From contig NZ_CP103300.1 of the NCBI RefSeq assembly GCF_025562755.1, positions 1 through 64,000 on the forward strand: 64,000 bases of DNA, given 5' to 3'. Both the position numbers and the translations under genes were made by a program. Below are positions 42,398 to 51,458 of the stretch, piece by piece (the stretch's first letter is position 1; each line of letters opens with the position of its first letter). The stretch comes from Endozoicomonas euniceicola (GTDB lineage Bacteria; Pseudomonadota; Gammaproteobacteria; Pseudomonadales; Endozoicomonadaceae). Below the pieces are notes generated by a model. It had not been told where the DNA came from. It did not search any database and saw only the letters and a program-made list of their open reading frames with translations.

Positions 42398-43783
42398 ATG
42401 ACAACAAACCACACCACAACTTACACTGTCACCACCACGGTTAACCCCGTGGGAACCATGCGCGTACTATCCAACCGGGAAGTAAAGAAGCTACAGGACA
42501 CCAGCAAACGCGGCTTACACCGTTTGTTCCGGCAGTGCGCTCTGGCGGTATTGAATGGGGAACACGAAGGCGATAGCGCCGAAGAGCTAATGACTCTGTA
42601 TCAGGATTTTGATATTCGCATTATCCAGGAGCAGCGCGGACTGAAGCTGAAGCTGTATAACGCCCCTGCGGATGCTTTTGTCGCAGGCAAACTGATCCGC
42701 GGGGTGCGGGAAAACCTCTTTTCTGTTCTGCGGGACATTCTTTATGTCTCGGCTCATATCACAGAAGATCCTCGCTTTGACCAGCACAGCAGCCAGGACA
42801 CAACCCACATGGTGTTTGAAATCCTGCGTAATGCTGATGCTTTTATTACCAAACAGCTGCCTAATACCGTGGTCTGCTGGGGCGGTCACTCCATCAGTCG
42901 GGATGAGTACGAATATACGAAAATTGTCGGCTATCAACTGGGCCTGCGTTATATGAACATCTGCACAGGCTGTGGGCCTGGCGCTATGAAAGGCCCAATG
43001 AAAGGGGCTTATATTGGTCATGCCAAACAACGGCTCAACCGGGGGCGCTTTATTGGTTTAACCGAGCCGGGCATCATTGCCGCCGAGTCACCCAATCCGA
43101 TTGTTAATGAGCTGATTATCCTGCCAGACATTGAAAAGCGTCTGGAAGCTTTCGTACGGCTGGGACACGGTATTATTGTGTTTCCCGGTGGCCCCGGCAC
43201 CTGCGAAGAAATCCTCTACATCATTGGCATACTCCTTAACCCGGCTAACAGGGAGATACCCTTCCCCCTTGTATTTACCGGCCCGGCATCCGCCAAACCT
43301 TACTTTGAGCAGATCGACCGCTTTATTGGCAAAACTCTGGGGCCAGAAGCCCAGTCGCTTTACCAGATTATTATTGATGATCCGGTGGAAGTGTCCCGGA
43401 CCCTGCGAGCCGGACTTGAGCAGGTCACCCGTTTTCGTCGTAAACAGGGCGATGCCTATTACTTTAACTGGCTACTGACCATTGACGAACCGTTCCAGAA
43501 AACCTTTGAGCCCAACCATGCCAACATGGCCGCTCTGGAGCTTAGCCTGTCCCTGCCTACCCACGAACTGGCCGCCAACCTGCGCAAGGCCATGTCCGGC
43601 GTGGTGGCAGGAAATATCAAGGAAGAAGGCGTAGCAGCGATACGTCAACACGGGCCGTTCCAACTCAGTGGCGACACAGAGCTGATGAAGGAAATGGACA
43701 CCCTGCTTCAGTCATTTGTCGATCAGTATCGTATGAAGCTGCCCGGCAGTCATTATGAACCCTGCTACGAAATCGTTCAGTAA
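42398..43783 (+). CDS. ppnN: Pyrimidine/purine nucleotide 5'-monophosphate nucleosidase
   Basis: 461 residues from ATG 42398 (AGGGAG 8 bases before), against about 454 for E. coli PpnN (YgdH). The LOG-type core has GGHSISRDEYEYTK, ICTGCGPGAMKGPMKGAYIG (the PGAMxGPMKGA nucleotide site) and GIIVFPGGPGTCEEILYIIG (PGGxGTxxE, catalytic Glu). N- and C-terminal DUF4478/DUF3412-type domains flank the core. It hydrolyses the N-glycosidic bond of purine and pyrimidine monophosphates and is stimulated by (p)ppGpp in E. coli. The extra in-frame start at 42371 is less well placed. Confidence 0.93.
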   Translation: MTTNHTTTYTVTTTVNPVGTMRVLSNREVKKLQDTSKRGLHRLFRQCALAVLNGEHEGDSAEELMTLYQDFDIRIIQEQRGLKLKLYNAPADAFVAGKLIRGVRENLFSVLRDILYVSAHITEDPRFDQHSSQDTTHMVFEILRNADAFITKQLPNTVVCWGGHSISRDEYEYTKIVGYQLGLRYMNICTGCGPGAMKGPMKGAYIGHAKQRLNRGRFIGLTEPGIIAAESPNPIVNELIILPDIEKRLEAFVRLGHGIIVFPGGPGTCEEILYIIGILLNPANREIPFPLVFTGPASAKPYFEQIDRFIGKTLGPEAQSLYQIIIDDPVEVSRTLRAGLEQVTRFRRKQGDAYYFNWLLTIDEPFQKTFEPNHANMAALELSLSLPTHELAANLRKAMSGVVAGNIKEEGVAAIRQHGPFQLSGDTELMKEMDTLLQSFVDQYRMKLPGSHYEPCYEIVQ

Positions 43784-43797
43784 CAGTCTGACATGAT

Positions 43798-43915
43798 GGC
43801 TGTTGGCGGTTGGCTGTTGGCGGTTAGCTGTTGGCGGTTGGCTGTTGGCGGTTAGCTGTTGGCTGTATAAAAGCTAACAGCTAACAGCTAACAGCTAACA
43901 GCCAGAAGCTACAGC
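43798..43915. repeat. Long imperfect palindrome of GCTGTTGGC/GCTAACAGC units
   Basis: The left half repeats GGCTGTTGGCGGTT / AGCTGTTGGCGGTT about five times. After TGTATAAAA the right half repeats CTAACAG units four to five times and ends GCCAGAAGCTACAGC. The halves are complementary over about 45-50 bases, giving a large hairpin with slippage-prone arms. It lies 15 bp after the ppnN stop and belongs to the same repeat family as 13046-13117. Confidence 0.85.
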
Positions 43916-44058
43916 CCGACTCGGTTTCCACTTAACTTATACCGCACTATCCGATATACTGCCCGCGCTGCCGGTGCCTGTGTTCAGGCTCCTGATCCTA
44001 TAACAAACAGTCAAAAATCAATCGACGACAACCACTAATAACAAGGACTACCGGCAAA

Positions 44059-44087
44059 GGGATGAAGCGCTCATCCCTGTTTTTTTT
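44059..44087 (+). terminator. Terminator-like hairpin in the acnB leader
   Basis: GGGATGA / TCATCCC with a 5-base loop, followed by TGTTTTTTTT, is a canonical intrinsic terminator. It stands about 130 bp before the acnB start and about 275 bp after ppnN. A -10-like TATAAC (about 43997) lies upstream of it. So the hairpin either ends a short leader or small RNA, or acts as an attenuator in front of acnB. The rest of 43916-44217 shows no gene. Confidence 0.65.
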
Positions 44088-44217
44088 ACAGCTGCACAAG
44101 GATCTGCAGTAACTGTGCAGAACATAATTTTCATCAGGAACATCTGCATCTGATCGCCCACCGTTTCATCACTGATGAAATCCTACGATCAGGCAGCACA
44201 GATGAGAGGGTATATAC

Positions 44218-46809
44218 GTGCTAGAAGCCTACAGACAACACGTCGAAGAGCGTGCTGAAGAAGGTGTCCCACCAAAGCCGTTGAGTGCCGAACAAGTCAC
44301 CGGCCTTATTGAGCTGCTGAAAAGCCCCCCCGCAGGTGAAGAAGACTTCCTGCTGGAACTGCTGGAAAACCGCATTCCTCCCGGTGTTGATGAAGCCGCT
44401 TATGTAAAAGCCGGGTTCCTGTCAGCCATAATCAGGGGGGAGACCGGATCGCCACTGATTGATAATCAGAAAGCAGTAAAGCTACTGGGTATGATGCTCG
44501 GCGGCTACAACATCGAGACACTGGTCAGCCTGCTCGACAGCACCGAACTGGGGGAACTGGCAGCAGAACAGTTGAAGAAAACCCTGCTGGTGTTCGACGC
44601 CTTCCACGACGTTGAAGAAAAAGCCAAAGAGGGCAACACCAATGCCGTAGAGGTGCTCAAATCCTGGGCTGACGCTGAATGGTTTACCCAACGTGAAGCT
44701 GTCCCTGACAGCATCAAAGTGACGGTCTTTAAAGTCTCCGGTGAAACCAATACCGACGACTTATCGCCCGCTCCGGATGCCTGGTCGCGCCCGGATATTC
44801 CGCTGCATGCTCTTGCCATGTATAAAATGACACGGGACGGGCTAAAACCGGAAGAACATGGCGTTACCGGGCCTCTGGCACAGGTCGACGAGATTAAGGC
44901 CAAAGGACTGCCCGTTGCCTTTGTTGGCGATGTGGTGGGTACAGGTTCTTCCCGTAAGTCAGCCACCAACTCTGTGCTGTGGTTCTTTGGTGATGATATT
45001 CCCGGCGTACCCAACAAACGGGCCGGCGGTATCTGTATCGGAGGAAAGGTAGCACCGATTTTCTTCAACACCATGGAAGACGCTGGGGCACTGGTTTTTG
45101 AAGCGCCTGTCGACAAACTCAACATGGGCGATGTTATTGAAATTCGTCCCTACGAGGGAAAAATTCTGTCCGAATCCGGAGAAGTGCTGTCTGAGTTTAC
45201 CTTAAAGTCCGACGTTATCTTTGATGAGGTGCAGGCGGGTGGACGGATCAACCTGATCATCGGTCGCGGACTGACGGAAAAAGCCCGGGAAGCTCTCGAC
45301 CTCGGACATTCTGAAGTGTTCCGTCGCCCTGCCACCCCGACAGACTCCGGCAAGGGCTTTACCCTCGCCCAGAAAATGGTCGGCAAAGCCTGTGGCGTGA
45401 CAGGCATCCGCCCCGGCACTTACTGTGAACCGAAAATGACCACCGTGGGTTCTCAGGACACCACTGGTCCCATGACCCGTGATGAATTAAAAGACCTGGC
45501 TTGCCTGGGTTTCTCTTCCGACCTGGTCATGCAGTCCTTCTGCCACACGGCCGCTTACCCCAAGCCAGTTGACGTGGAAACCCACCATTCCCTACCCGAT
45601 TTCATCATGAACCGTGGGGGTGTTTCACTGCGTCCCGGTGATGGCATCATACACAGTTGGCTGAACCGCATGTTGCTGCCCGACACCGTGGGTACTGGTG
45701 GTGATTCTCACACCCGTTTCCCACTGGGCATCTCCTTCCCGGCCGGCTCAGGTCTGGTGGCCTTTGCTGCTGCTACCGGTGTGATGCCGCTGGATATGCC
45801 GGAGTCCATACTGGTGCGCTTCAAGGGTGAAATGCAGCCCGGCATTACCCTGCGCGACCTGGTTCATGCCATTCCTCTGTATGGCATCAAACAGGGTCTG
45901 CTGACGGTTGAGAAGAAGGGCAAGAAGAATGCTTTCTCCGGTCGGATTCTGGAGATTGAAGGTCTGGAAGACCTGACCGTTGAACAGGCCTTTGAACTGT
46001 CCGACGCGTCTGCGGAACGTTCTGCCGCTGGTTGTACCATTACTCTGTCAGAAGCGTCTGTCACTGAATATCTGAAGTCTAATGTCACCATGCTGCGCTG
46101 GATGATCAGCGAAGGTTATGGTGATCCGCGTACTCTGGAGCGTCGCGCCCGGAAGATGGAAGAGTGGCTGGCTAACCCGGCCATGATGCGTGCCGACAAA
46201 GACGCCGAATACGCCGAAGTGATTGATATTGACCTGGCTGATATCAAAGAGCCTATCCTGTGCGCCCCCAATGATCCGGACGATGCCCGTACACTCTCGG
46301 ATGTGGCTGGCGACAAGGTGGATGAAGTGTTCCTGGGTTCCTGTATGACCAATATCGGCCACTTCCGGGCTGCTGGCCGTCTGCTGGAACAGAACAGCGA
46401 CCCCCTGCAAACCCGCTTCTGGATGTCCCCCCCCACCAAGATGGACAAGGCACAACTGGAGCAGGAAGGCTTTTACGACATCTACAAAACCAGCAAAGTT
46501 CGTACCGAAATCCCCGGCTGCTCTCTGTGTATGGGTAACCAGGCACGGGTAGAGCCCGGTGCTACGGTTCTGTCTACCTCAACCCGGAACTTCCCGAACC
46601 GTCTGGGTGATGGAGCCAATGTCTACCTTTGTTCGGCAGAACTGGCATCAGTGGGCGCTATTCTTGGCAAAATTCCAACCGCAAAAGAGTACATGGAATT
46701 TGCCAGAAACCTGGATTCCATGGCTGCTGAAGTCTATCGTTACCTGAACTTTGATCAGGTCGATTCATACCAGAAAGCGGCTGACGATATCATTGCCAGA
46801 GCACGCTGA
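44218..46809 (+). CDS. acnB: Aconitate hydratase B
   Basis: 863 residues from GTG 44218 (MLEAYRQHVEERAEEGVPPK), the usual AcnB length. It interconverts citrate and isocitrate in the TCA cycle and binds a [4Fe-4S] cluster. The N-terminal HEAT-like domain is followed by a swivelling domain (KVTVFKVSGETNTDDLSPAP, VGDVVGTGSSRKSATNSVLW) and the catalytic domains. Cluster ligands are in LGSCMTNIGHF and GCSLCMGNQARV, with further conserved CHTAAYP and DSHTRFP. All motifs look intact. E. coli AcnB also works as an iron-responsive RNA-binding protein. A leader hairpin upstream and a terminator just downstream frame it as a single transcription unit. Confidence 0.97.
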   Translation: MLEAYRQHVEERAEEGVPPKPLSAEQVTGLIELLKSPPAGEEDFLLELLENRIPPGVDEAAYVKAGFLSAIIRGETGSPLIDNQKAVKLLGMMLGGYNIETLVSLLDSTELGELAAEQLKKTLLVFDAFHDVEEKAKEGNTNAVEVLKSWADAEWFTQREAVPDSIKVTVFKVSGETNTDDLSPAPDAWSRPDIPLHALAMYKMTRDGLKPEEHGVTGPLAQVDEIKAKGLPVAFVGDVVGTGSSRKSATNSVLWFFGDDIPGVPNKRAGGICIGGKVAPIFFNTMEDAGALVFEAPVDKLNMGDVIEIRPYEGKILSESGEVLSEFTLKSDVIFDEVQAGGRINLIIGRGLTEKAREALDLGHSEVFRRPATPTDSGKGFTLAQKMVGKACGVTGIRPGTYCEPKMTTVGSQDTTGPMTRDELKDLACLGFSSDLVMQSFCHTAAYPKPVDVETHHSLPDFIMNRGGVSLRPGDGIIHSWLNRMLLPDTVGTGGDSHTRFPLGISFPAGSGLVAFAAATGVMPLDMPESILVRFKGEMQPGITLRDLVHAIPLYGIKQGLLTVEKKGKKNAFSGRILEIEGLEDLTVEQAFELSDASAERSAAGCTITLSEASVTEYLKSNVTMLRWMISEGYGDPRTLERRARKMEEWLANPAMMRADKDAEYAEVIDIDLADIKEPILCAPNDPDDARTLSDVAGDKVDEVFLGSCMTNIGHFRAAGRLLEQNSDPLQTRFWMSPPTKMDKAQLEQEGFYDIYKTSKVRTEIPGCSLCMGNQARVEPGATVLSTSTRNFPNRLGDGANVYLCSAELASVGAILGKIPTAKEYMEFARNLDSMAAEVYRYLNFDQVDSYQKAADDIIARAR

Positions 46810-46831
46810 TTCAATATTTAAAACATTTCTA

Positions 46832-46856
46832 AACCCCTGCCCGTCAGGGGTTTTTC
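46832..46856 (+). terminator. Rho-independent terminator after acnB
   Basis: AACCCCTG / CAGGGGTT with a 5-base loop followed by TTTC, starting 22 bases after the acnB stop. Confidence 0.88.
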
Positions 46857-46977
46857 TTATCAGGTCAATGGATAGCCACTTTTTCCGGTCTTTATATCGC
46901 TCGCCCTGAACGGTGACGGTTATACAGCGGCTTATACTTTAGGTATCGCAATGACCTGACCATTACCTGAAAACACT

Positions 46978-48468
46978 ATGAATCCCCTGTCTGATAGCAA
47001 AGCACGCCCGCGATTACAGGCTTTTAAAAAGTGGTTAAAGCGCTCGTTCAAGGGGTTATTCAAAGACAAGCCGGTTCGAATTCTCACCAGTCATGTTGGC
47101 CGCTCCCTCCAGGCTGCGCCTGACTGGAGTACACAGCCTGATATCAGAGACCGTGATATAAGCTGCCACGATCACCCCTCAACCACCTCTTTTCCTTCTC
47201 ACGAAACAAAAGTGTCAGCAGCGGACACTGCATCAGAGCAACAGCTGGCGTCTGATCTTGCCAGCAGGGCTTTTAAATTAAAAATGGAGGGTTACAGAAA
47301 CCGGAATATTCAATTGATGCAGAAGATGAGCCTGTTAAAAGCCTATGTGGACAGCAGAGACTGGTCGTTGGTTGACAGCTTTATAGAACAACATCTGGAG
47401 CGCCAGGGAGTTCATGATTTTTCTATCTACCGGCGACAATGCAAAGCTATCGCCAATGCAACGCCCCATAGGCCACACTCCACGTCCAGCTCCACCTCTC
47501 TACCCACGGACACAAAGCTGGAGCGACGCAAGACTTCTCCCATGCCGGTACGCTTATCGGTACTGAGCTTCAGAAATGGTCAGGTCAATCTGTTCAGTGG
47601 CGACATTACCCGAATAAACCATAAGGTCCACCCCGGCATTAACACCATTGTCTGTCCACATCGTTCTGAACAACGCCAAACCACACCGATTCTTGAAACA
47701 CTGACCGGCAGGGAACCAGCCCTTAGCCACCGGGGGCTTCTTGATCAGCTACAGGCACTGGAGTCCGGTCAATCCATGGTAACTGCTGCCGGTAAAGTCT
47801 CTGAGCTGGGCTTTAAACAGATAGTACACACCATTCTCCCTGAACAATGGGACAGCCAGCCAACAGCCCGCCTGTTTAACGCTTATATCAGCGCCATCAG
47901 GGAGGCCCATCATCAGGACTCAGCGAGTATCGCCATACCAATACTCAGTCGTTACATGAACCTGTCGGTAAAAAACGAAGCTCAGATCGCGCATCGAGCC
48001 ATTGAGTACTACCTGAATCACCCGGACACAAAACCTGCGCCTCCCAGGATATTTCTGGTATTTCCTGAAAACGCTATTGGTGAACAGCTTCGTAAAGCGC
48101 ACTACCAGCTCAATATGGACTCAACGTCGAAAAATGCCCCTCCTGCCAACCATTCATCCCGTATTGACAAGCGACAGCTGGAGGAAGCTTTGGAAAGCAT
48201 ACTGCCCACCAAAGAGGGTATGCCGGTTGCTGCCCGGATGCAGTGGCTAACTGAAGAAACGGATCGCCTTATTGAATTGATCAGGGATGGGCAAGACCCG
48301 GGAGAGGCCAGTGACCAGCTTATCGATTATCTGGATACGGCTGAAGATAGCCTGGATGCGAACCGTCATCACTTAAGTACGAATGAGCAGATACTGGTGC
48401 GTAAATTTCTCAATGATCTGAACGACAGGCTTAGACCTTATTACCATCAGCCACCCGATGAGGCCTAA
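46978..48468 (+). CDS. Macro-domain-like protein, candidate host-interaction factor (496 aa)
   Basis: There is no signal peptide. A basic amphipathic N-terminus (LQAFKKWLKRSFKGLFKDKP) is followed by a helical segment (about 85-160). Residues about 191-365 follow the order of a macro domain: VNLFSGDITRINHKV (strand plus GDIT, the adenine-side Asp), INTIVCPHRS in the place of 'IVNPAN', a long loop region, GFKQIVHTILPEQW in the place of 'vIH.vgP', LFNAYISAIREAH, SASIAIPILSRYMNLSVKNE for 'SIAFPaIS.G.y', and RIFLVFP. The glycine-rich GGV loop is not recognisable, so ADP-ribose hydrolysis is doubtful. The C-terminal 130 residues are helical. It overlaps the convergent transglutaminase gene by 4 bases. 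Confidence 0.6.
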   Translation: MNPLSDSKARPRLQAFKKWLKRSFKGLFKDKPVRILTSHVGRSLQAAPDWSTQPDIRDRDISCHDHPSTTSFPSHETKVSAADTASEQQLASDLASRAFKLKMEGYRNRNIQLMQKMSLLKAYVDSRDWSLVDSFIEQHLERQGVHDFSIYRRQCKAIANATPHRPHSTSSSTSLPTDTKLERRKTSPMPVRLSVLSFRNGQVNLFSGDITRINHKVHPGINTIVCPHRSEQRQTTPILETLTGREPALSHRGLLDQLQALESGQSMVTAAGKVSELGFKQIVHTILPEQWDSQPTARLFNAYISAIREAHHQDSASIAIPILSRYMNLSVKNEAQIAHRAIEYYLNHPDTKPAPPRIFLVFPENAIGEQLRKAHYQLNMDSTSKNAPPANHSSRIDKRQLEEALESILPTKEGMPVAARMQWLTEETDRLIELIRDGQDPGEASDQLIDYLDTAEDSLDANRHHLSTNEQILVRKFLNDLNDRLRPYYHQPPDEA

Positions 48469-50489
48469 CGGATCAAGTTCAGTCTGATTTTCAGACTTTT
48501 TATCTGCCCGACCTCAACCGTTTTATTATTGGCATACCGACATTCAACATACTCCCTGATAAATGCCCATACTGTGTCTGACAGTTCAGGATGTTCTGTT
48601 TCGATACGCTTCGCCAGACTCAACTCCCCTTCCCCATCCTGTAACTGAACCCCTAACCGCTGAAGCTTGCCAAGAAAACGCTTATATAAACGACTAAGTT
48701 CATCTTTCTTATCACGCCGGTCTAACAGTAGAAGACTCATTCCCCCTAATACCATGAATACAATCACAGCCAGTAAAGTGATCTGTCGCCATTGCAGCTG
48801 ATCGGTGCCAAGCCATTGTTTCAGTAAAGCCTGCTGCTGCTCTCGTTGATAATCAATAACCGTCCGCTGCCAGCGATATTCAAGGTTTTCGTAAAATAGC
48901 CTGAAGTCGTTTAGCAGAGGCACCTGACGGTAGCGAAACAACGACAATGGTTTCTCATTAAGAAAGCCGCCATCGAGTCCCAGCGCCGTCTGCAAATCCA
49001 CTAAAATACGTTCCGGTGCAACAGCCATGGTTGGATCATAACGCACCCAGCCTTTGCCATTGACCCATATTTCTACCCAGGCATGGGCATCGAACTGCCG
49101 AACCTGAATCATATTTTGTTCAGGTTTGAGCTCCCCGCCCTGATAACCGGAAACCACTCTGGCCGGAACCCCCGCCGACCGCATCATAAAGACAAATGCC
49201 CCCGCATAATGCGCACAAAACCCCTGCTTTTCAGAAAACAAAAAACGGTCAATGCTCTCTCCTGCCATTAAGGGCGGCGACAGTGTATAAGCAAAGCCCT
49301 GCTCCTGAAAATACCGCATAATGCGCATGGCCAGTTGTTGGGGCTGCCCTTTTTCCTCCAGCATCCATCGTCTGGCGGTTCGTCGTGCCCTGGGGTTGCC
49401 CCTGGGCAGTTGCACATTGAGTTTCCGCAACCAGCCAGGCAAAGCGTCTACAAAGACCGGAGTACTCCCGGAAACAGAATACACCTGACGTTCATACAGT
49501 GGACTTCCCGCTTCCAGCCGCATGGTTCGCAGCAACAGAAAATGCCCCTGACTCTCTGCTGCAGGCCCCAGAGTCACCAGCCAGGGCGAGCCGGTTGCTT
49601 CCAGAAGAACTTCATAACGGTAGCCGTTGGGCTGTTGTAACCACCAGTCAACAGGCTGACGTTGATCCTGTTGCCAGTCAGTGACTGCGATGCCCTTGCT
49701 GACCAGATCGGTGGTTGACGACTGATACCAGCTTTTTCCGTCAAACTGATCCATCACCACCATACGCCAGTAACGTTCACTGGCCGGGGGCAGGCTGTCT
49801 TCAAAAACAGCCCTGAAAGCCAGTTCATCTGACTGGCTCAGGCGCGCAATATCGCCCGGTGCCATACGATCAGTGACGCCTGTCGTTGCACTGTAATCAG
49901 GCTGGGGCACCGACCACAAAGGGTCCAGACGAGGCACAAGAACAAACAGAACGACGGTCAACGGCACCGCCTGCAACACCAGCATAAGGCCATAACGCAG
50001 GCTGCTGACCACTGGTAAAAAATCCGTTCGCCGGTAGAGCCCCTGCTGAGCTGCGATTAATACCACCAGACACAGAAGCAGCCAGGCAGCCTGCAACAAA
50101 CTTTGAGAAAACAGGACACTGGTGGTGACCACAAAAAAACCAATATAGACGACAACCAGCGCATCGCGGCGATGGCGCATTTCCAGCAGCTTTAATGAAT
50201 AAGCGACAGCCAGAACAGAGACCATGAACTCCAGTGTCCACAGTGGCTGAAAGCTGACAACAACCGTCCCCAGTGCCAGGGCAATCAGCGCAATTCGCAG
50301 CCAGAGTGGCGGCCAGAAAGAGCGTCCGTACCACAATGTCAAACGCCATATAACACTGAGCAAGGCAATAGCAAGCAGCGGTAAAGGCAGAACAGATCGT
50401 AAGGGCAGTAACACCATCAACTGAGCCACCAGCAACCAGATCACCGACGTACGGCTGATGCCTTCTTCCAGTGGATGAGTGTCAGCCAT
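48465..50489 (-). CDS. Membrane-anchored transglutaminase-like protein (TgpA/DUF3488 type)
   Basis: 674 residues from ATG 50489. About six N-terminal transmembrane helices (from VIWLLVAQLMVLLPL to about residue 190; DUF3488) lead into a periplasmic transglutaminase-like domain. The triad region is KQGFCAHYAGAFVFMMRSAG (Cys), FDAHAWVEIW (His) and WVRYDPTMAV (Asp). A last membrane helix (ITLLAVIVFMVLGGMSLLLL) and a cytosolic DUF4129-like tail end the protein. P. aeruginosa TgpA has the same layout and is needed for viability there. It starts 1-2 bases after the DUF58 gene, the third gene of a MoxR-DUF58-TgpA operon. Confidence 0.9.
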   Translation of the reverse strand: MADTHPLEEGISRTSVIWLLVAQLMVLLPLRSVLPLPLLAIALLSVIWRLTLWYGRSFWPPLWLRIALIALALGTVVVSFQPLWTLEFMVSVLAVAYSLKLLEMRHRRDALVVVYIGFFVVTTSVLFSQSLLQAAWLLLCLVVLIAAQQGLYRRTDFLPVVSSLRYGLMLVLQAVPLTVVLFVLVPRLDPLWSVPQPDYSATTGVTDRMAPGDIARLSQSDELAFRAVFEDSLPPASERYWRMVVMDQFDGKSWYQSSTTDLVSKGIAVTDWQQDQRQPVDWWLQQPNGYRYEVLLEATGSPWLVTLGPAAESQGHFLLLRTMRLEAGSPLYERQVYSVSGSTPVFVDALPGWLRKLNVQLPRGNPRARRTARRWMLEEKGQPQQLAMRIMRYFQEQGFAYTLSPPLMAGESIDRFLFSEKQGFCAHYAGAFVFMMRSAGVPARVVSGYQGGELKPEQNMIQVRQFDAHAWVEIWVNGKGWVRYDPTMAVAPERILVDLQTALGLDGGFLNEKPLSLFRYRQVPLLNDFRLFYENLEYRWQRTVIDYQREQQQALLKQWLGTDQLQWRQITLLAVIVFMVLGGMSLLLLDRRDKKDELSRLYKRFLGKLQRLGVQLQDGEGELSLAKRIETEHPELSDTVWAFIREYVECRYANNKTVEVGQIKSLKIRLNLIR

Positions 50490-50490
50490 G

Positions 50491-51447
50491 TTAAGTACCC
50501 GTTTGAATCTGGAACAGCGCCAAAGACTGCAGGCACTCATTCAGGTGCCGCTGTCCCATACCGGGATGGATCATGACGCCCGGTAGCTTCAGGCCATAAG
50601 GCTGCTTCTGTCGTTCACAGCGCAGGCACCAGCCCGTAAGTACCGAGAGCTTATCTTCCAGTTCATAACCCGGCGTATCATTCAATGACAAGATGCAATC
50701 CAGCCCTACTGGCTGATGGAAAATTTTCGTGTTTAATTCGTGTCGGCGGGCAAAGCCTTTCCAGTCAACATGCCCACTGGAATCACCGGCCTGATAACGA
50801 CGAACACCGGCAAATTCTTCCTGCCCTAGCCTGGTGGCACCCGCTTGTGTACCATTGGCGTTCTGGCTTAATGGCAGAGGCTGACGATCATCAATAGCCG
50901 GATAAACCAGAACCCCGGCCTCCAGAGACAGCCAGCTCCAGGTTTTGCACAAGCCGAGAGGGTAAAGGCTTTCAATGCGTAACAGACCCGGGGATAACCA
51001 TCCGCGCCGCTGCCCGGTTATGCGTAAGTCAATCTGTGTTGAGTTCAGAATATCGACATTCAGGTTTTCATGATCCGGCCAACCCACTTTGATGGCAATA
51101 CGCTCACGATTATGGCCGTCTATCTCAAGCTTCACCCGCACCGGCTGTCCGACGTGGGCAGGCTCACCACCCAGACTGCGGACAGTCAGACCGGCCAGAT
51201 TTCTCCAGGTATGTAATATGGCCAACATGAAGAGGCTGACCATAAAGAACGACATGGCAAAGGCAAGGCTGTTGGCATAATTCACCGCCATCAGAAATAA
51301 CAGAAAAGCCACCAGCAACCAGACCATTCCGGCAATGCCTGGCAAGATGTAAATACGTCGCTGGTTTAACGTTACCTGCCGGGCCGGAGCCCTGTTACCG
51401 AGAATCAGCTGTCGTGCTTTCTGTCTCAACGATTGAAAGCCTGCCAT
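50491..51447 (-). CDS. DUF58 domain protein
   Basis: 318 residues from ATG 51447 (GAGGTG 7 bases upstream; an earlier ATG at 51462 overlaps the moxR end). Two adjacent membrane helices near 35-85 (GIAGMVWLLVAFLLFLMAVN, LAFAMSFFMVSLFMLAILHT) are followed by a beta-domain and the DUF58 core: GTQAGATRLGQEEFAGVRRY and QAGDSSGHVDWKGFARRHEL (conserved 'R.Y..GD....IDWk..AR...L'). It is the normal middle partner of MoxR ATPase and transglutaminase genes, probably an envelope-side adaptor. Confidence 0.9.
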   Translation of the reverse strand: MAGFQSLRQKARQLILGNRAPARQVTLNQRRIYILPGIAGMVWLLVAFLLFLMAVNYANSLAFAMSFFMVSLFMLAILHTWRNLAGLTVRSLGGEPAHVGQPVRVKLEIDGHNRERIAIKVGWPDHENLNVDILNSTQIDLRITGQRRGWLSPGLLRIESLYPLGLCKTWSWLSLEAGVLVYPAIDDRQPLPLSQNANGTQAGATRLGQEEFAGVRRYQAGDSSGHVDWKGFARRHELNTKIFHQPVGLDCILSLNDTPGYELEDKLSVLTGWCLRCERQKQPYGLKLPGVMIHPGMGQRHLNECLQSLALFQIQTGT

Positions 51448-51458
51448 GTTCGGGCACC

